DNA from: Calditrichota bacterium
GTDB lineage: Bacteria; Calditrichota; Calditrichia; RBG-13-44-9
Reading direction: 5' to 3'
Assembly (NCBI GenBank): GCA_016934605.1
Contig: JAFGSO010000382.1
Span: forward strand, 1-8,353
Length of the DNA stretch: 8,353 nucleotides
Each line of letters starts with the position of its first letter. Positions within the stretch are counted from its first letter, which is position 1. Under the pieces are notes generated by a model that had not been told where the DNA came from, did no database searches, and saw nothing but the letters and a program-made list of their open reading frames with translations. The translations under genes and the position numbers were made by a program. Below are positions 5,362 to 8,353 of this stretch, in pieces.

Positions 5362-8238
5362 ATGGAAAAACACGCTGCATACCTTATACTGTTTTATCTC
5401 ACTTTTATGAATCAAACCGGTGGTGCACAGACAGCTCCTCTGGCTGAAACACCCTGGAATTTTATGGATACCCACACTATCGGTGCCTATCAGTTTATAC
5501 AGTCCAATCCCACTTACGATGGCAGGGGAGTGGTTATTATTATTGTGGATACCGGGGTGGATATGGGTGTCCCCGGTTTACAGAAAACAAGCGACGGGAA
5601 AGCGAAGGTGGTGGATGCCCGCGATTTCTCCGGTCAGGGTGATGTTTCACTGACAAAGGCAACCATCGATACTTCAGAACAGAATATTTCTTTACGTACC
5701 GGAGAATTGAAATTAACCGGTATTAATATGCTCTCTGCTCAACCATCAGATTCCGGTTACTGGATGGGTTCAATCCAGGAAAAACGGGATTTCCAAAATT
5801 CAGATGTAAAAGATCTGAATAATAATGGCAAAGAGGATGATATTTTTGCGTTTGTGACTTTTCTGCCTGATACAGAAAAGGAAAACCGCTGGGTATATTA
5901 CCTGGATGAAAATGGGGATGGAGATATCAGTGACGAGAAACCGCGTCTGAGTTACCGCTATAATTATGATACATTTAATCTTGCCGGAAGGGACACTGCA
6001 ACGCAGAAGAAACTTGTTACCGGTGTACTGAATATCTATCCCGGAGAAAAAAAGGCAGTTTTTCATATTCCGGATGGTTCCCATGGAACACATTGTGCAG
6101 GTATTGCAGCCGGTTTCCAGATTTTCGGAGAATCCACCATGCATGGAATAGCACCGGGTGCACAGATCATTTCAGCCAAGGTTGGGAATAATATTTATGG
6201 AGGCGGTTCCAGTACAACCGGAGCGATGAAGAAAGCTTATCAATTCGGAGTAGAATGGTCAAAAACACATAATACACCAGTGGTCTTTTCCATGAGTTAT
6301 GGAATTGGTTCTGAACTGGAAGGGCGTTCCGATATTGAAATTTTTCTGAATGACCTGATGGAGGAAAACGAAGACATTCTGGTGGTTTTATCAAACGGTA
6401 ATGAAGGACCGGGAATCGGTAGCACCGGTAATCCCTCGAGCGCTTTCCGCCCCCTGTCCGCCGGAGCAATGCTTCCGGCAGCAAGTGCGATGGATTCGTA
6501 TGGATTCCCCATCAGCCGGGATGTGATATTTCATTTCAGTTCGCGAGGGGGTGAAGTGGACAAACCGGACTGTCTGGCTCCCGGAGCGGCAGCTTCCACC
6601 GTTCCATACTATGATTCCAGAGAAAATAAATGGGGAACTTCCATGTCCTGCCCTCAGATTGCCGGTGCTGCCGCCGTCCTGATGAGCGCCTGTATGCAGG
6701 AGAAAATCCTTTACAAGGGTAGCCTGATTAAACGCTCCCTCAAGTATGGGACAAAACGAATGGCAGAATATACTCATCTGGACCAGGGAACCGGGATTGT
6801 CAACATTCCGGCGGCATTCGAGATTATGAAAATATATCAGAAAAGAGGTGAGGCAGAAAAGCTACTTGATTACCGCATTTCAACAAAAAATCCTTTTTAT
6901 CCTGACGGGGAAGGACAAACGGCCTATTGGCGCACAGGCGGTTATTACCCGCCGGCAATAAACAAGCAGCAATTCCAGGTTGAACCACTGTTTCCCGCCA
7001 GTATGAGCATTGACCAGAAGGCTGATTTCTACAGGACTTATAATTTAAAATCGGATCAACCCTGGTTTAAACTGGATAAGAATTCTACCTATATCCGCGG
7101 GGAAAATCCTGCCAAAATTGGCGGCTATTATCAATCTGAGCTGCTCCGGGAACCGGGATTGTATGCCGGGGTGGTTCGTGCTTATCCCAAAACTGGCGAT
7201 GGGCGTGATATACCGGAATTTGAACTGCTTAACTCTGTGATTATTCCGTATCTGTTTCATGAGGAGAATAATTATCAGCGGAAATTTACCAATAACAAAC
7301 TGAAAGCCGGCGAATACAATCGCTATTTCGTTCTGGTACCTCCCGGTGCATCTTCCATGAATATCCGAATCGCCGCCAGTCCGGGAGAATGGTGCGGTAT
7401 TAGGGCCTATATCTTTGATCCGGAGGGTCGGCAATTTGCCTGGCTCAGAGACATGAACGCAGAAACGCAAAAACCACTTACCAGGACAATCTCGGGTGCA
7501 TCGCTTAAGCCCGGAATATGGGAGATTGTACCGTTTGCCTTTTTCCATCTGAACAGGACATCCAGCTATGATATGGATATTCACTTCGATGGTCTGGAAA
7601 TAATGCCTGAGGTTATAACTCAGGTAGATTCCTTGGATTCAAGACATCCCCGGGGCCGTTTTTCAGTAACAAATCTGTTCAGATATTTCTCAGGAAAAGG
7701 ATCCGGGGAAATTGATGGTTATGAAAAAACCTGGACTCCGGAGATTACAGGAGATAAATACCGATTTGATTTCCGAACCGATCCGAATGTTTCTGCGGTT
7801 CGTTTTCATTTTACCATGGATGAAAATACTTATGGTTATTTTACCGACATTGCAGTTAATATCAGGGATAGTTTGGACAAGATATTGAAGACAGAGGGAC
7901 TGGGTCAGCGATTTAATGAAATAACCTTTATCCCGCCGGATTCAGGAATCTATAGCTGTGAGATCGCAGCAGGTTTTACATATCCCGAAAAATCGGAAAA
8001 TGTCTGGAAATTAGAAATAACTCAGAAAACGGTAATTTCCGATGAAATTAGAATCACGGCGGAGAAAAATAATCGCCAGAATTTTGTTCTTTATCCCTTA
8101 ATTCCCGCCGAATTAACCTTTAGAATGGACAAAAACCTTTTTACTTTACCGGATTCTTTTTTGTATAGCGGAGCGTTATATTTGCAGGACGATTCAGGAG
8201 TAACAATAGCTGAAGTTCCGCTAAAAATTGTTCCCTGA
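5362..8238 (+). CDS. Secreted subtilisin-like serine peptidase, tripeptidyl-peptidase II type (S8)
   Basis: This 958-residue serine peptidase has its catalytic residues in the S8 order: D63 in IIIVDTGVDM, H241 in DGSHGTHCAGIAAG, oxyanion N347 in SNGNEGPG and S427 in WGTSMSCP. The D-to-H gap of 178 residues is far longer than in subtilisin. With the GVPGLQ..SDGKAKVVD stretch right after the aspartate, it matches the layout of tripeptidyl peptidase II. Inside this insert is an EF-hand-like D-E-N-G-D-G-D loop (182-193), placed as in eukaryotic TPP II, plus a similar DLNNNGKEDD loop at 151. The catalytic domain ends near 490. Residues 500-958 look beta-rich, as in the TPP II C-terminal half, with no visible sorting domain. 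The N-terminus has a short signal peptide (hydrophobic residues 5-16, likely cut near GGA-Q). GGAGGG lies four to five bases before ATG. Known TPP II is a cytosolic exopeptidase complex, so secretion is unusual. Family call firm; tripeptidyl release is inferred. Confidence 0.92.
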   Translation: MEKHAAYLILFYLTFMNQTGGAQTAPLAETPWNFMDTHTIGAYQFIQSNPTYDGRGVVIIIVDTGVDMGVPGLQKTSDGKAKVVDARDFSGQGDVSLTKATIDTSEQNISLRTGELKLTGINMLSAQPSDSGYWMGSIQEKRDFQNSDVKDLNNNGKEDDIFAFVTFLPDTEKENRWVYYLDENGDGDISDEKPRLSYRYNYDTFNLAGRDTATQKKLVTGVLNIYPGEKKAVFHIPDGSHGTHCAGIAAGFQIFGESTMHGIAPGAQIISAKVGNNIYGGGSSTTGAMKKAYQFGVEWSKTHNTPVVFSMSYGIGSELEGRSDIEIFLNDLMEENEDILVVLSNGNEGPGIGSTGNPSSAFRPLSAGAMLPAASAMDSYGFPISRDVIFHFSSRGGEVDKPDCLAPGAAASTVPYYDSRENKWGTSMSCPQIAGAAAVLMSACMQEKILYKGSLIKRSLKYGTKRMAEYTHLDQGTGIVNIPAAFEIMKIYQKRGEAEKLLDYRISTKNPFYPDGEGQTAYWRTGGYYPPAINKQQFQVEPLFPASMSIDQKADFYRTYNLKSDQPWFKLDKNSTYIRGENPAKIGGYYQSELLREPGLYAGVVRAYPKTGDGRDIPEFELLNSVIIPYLFHEENNYQRKFTNNKLKAGEYNRYFVLVPPGASSMNIRIAASPGEWCGIRAYIFDPEGRQFAWLRDMNAETQKPLTRTISGASLKPGIWEIVPFAFFHLNRTSSYDMDIHFDGLEIMPEVITQVDSLDSRHPRGRFSVTNLFRYFSGKGSGEIDGYEKTWTPEITGDKYRFDFRTDPNVSAVRFHFTMDENTYGYFTDIAVNIRDSLDKILKTEGLGQRFNEITFIPPDSGIYSCEIAAGFTYPEKSENVWKLEITQKTVISDEIRITAEKNNRQNFVLYPLIPAELTFRMDKNLFTLPDSFLYSGALYLQDDSGVTIAEVPLKIVP

Positions 8239-8353
8239 AAACTGTCAGAGCTGTGATGATTTCATAAAGGAATTAAAGGCAGGCCATCTGGTTCAACACG
8301 CCAGAATTTCTTTGAGTGTCGAATGAAAATTTTTGTTGAGAGACCTGAAAAGA
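8239..8353 (+). other. Downstream end of window with possible gene start
   Basis: No intrinsic terminator follows the subtilase stop within the window. An ATG at 8323 opens a frame (MKIFVERPEK) that runs to the window edge. The same frame is open back to a stop near 8254 but has no earlier ATG. There is no good ribosome site (only GAGTG at about 8314), and ten codons are too few to identify a product, so I do not call a gene here. Confidence 0.2.
8260..8277 (+). repeat. Second copy of the 18-base direct repeat
   Basis: TTTCATAAAGGAATTAAA begins 22 bases after the subtilase stop and matches the copy at 5262-5279 at 17 of 18 positions, in the same orientation. If another gene begins near 8323, both copies would lie upstream of a gene, at about 83 and 46 bases from the last repeat base to the start codon. 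Confidence 0.55.

Noticed and set aside
7045..7584. 179-codon minus-strand frame inside the subtilase gene
   Set aside because: It is a shadow of the coding strand, with no recognisable motif. The same holds for the other opposing frames between 5800 and 6777.

Overview
The window is an ordinary bacterial chromosomal stretch with five well-supported protein genes, two tRNA genes and several intrinsic terminators. The protein genes have clear Shine-Dalgarno sites, mostly GGAGG-like. At least three products carry N-terminal signal peptides, so the host is probably Gram-negative or at least protein-secreting. The mix (secreted oligoendopeptidase F, Gfo/Idh/MocA oxidoreductase, tripeptidyl-peptidase-II-like subtilase, AT-rich intergenic DNA) would fit an environmental FCB-group-like lineage. 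That placement is a low-confidence inference; nothing here fixes the taxon. I see no IS element, integrase, phage gene, CRISPR array or toxin/antitoxin pair.

Layout. Positions 1-571 form an RNA-rich block: tRNA-Arg(ACG) on + with its own terminator, a small two-part hairpin at 211-249, an unidentified strongly self-complementary GC-rich segment around 335-475, and a Val(UAC)-type tRNA on the minus strand that lacks the near-universal U33. From 820 to 2706 lies a secreted M3B oligoendopeptidase with a strong terminator. From 2853 to 3014 is a 53-codon charged protein with its own ribosome site and terminator. Positions 3079-3392 are a gene-free leader containing a degenerate array of 7-bp repeats just upstream of a Gfo/Idh/MocA oxidoreductase (3393-4379). 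A secreted 147-aa protein of unknown function (4541-4984) is on the minus strand. A gene-free AT-rich region (4985-5361) separates it from a large secreted serine peptidase of the TPP II type (5362-8238). The last 115 bases contain a repeated 18-mer and possibly the start of another gene.

How the genes relate. There is no tight operon: nearly every gene is a separate unit bounded by terminators or long spacers. The one functional theme is extracytoplasmic peptide breakdown. The TPP II-like subtilase could release short peptides from proteins, and the secreted PepF-type metallopeptidase could cleave oligopeptides. That pairing is an inference from family knowledge, not from operon structure. 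The best candidates for something undescribed are the structured RNA-like segment at 335-475 and its odd neighbouring tRNA, the heptamer array in front of the oxidoreductase, the two small proteins without recognised function, and the 18-mer found both upstream and downstream of the subtilase.
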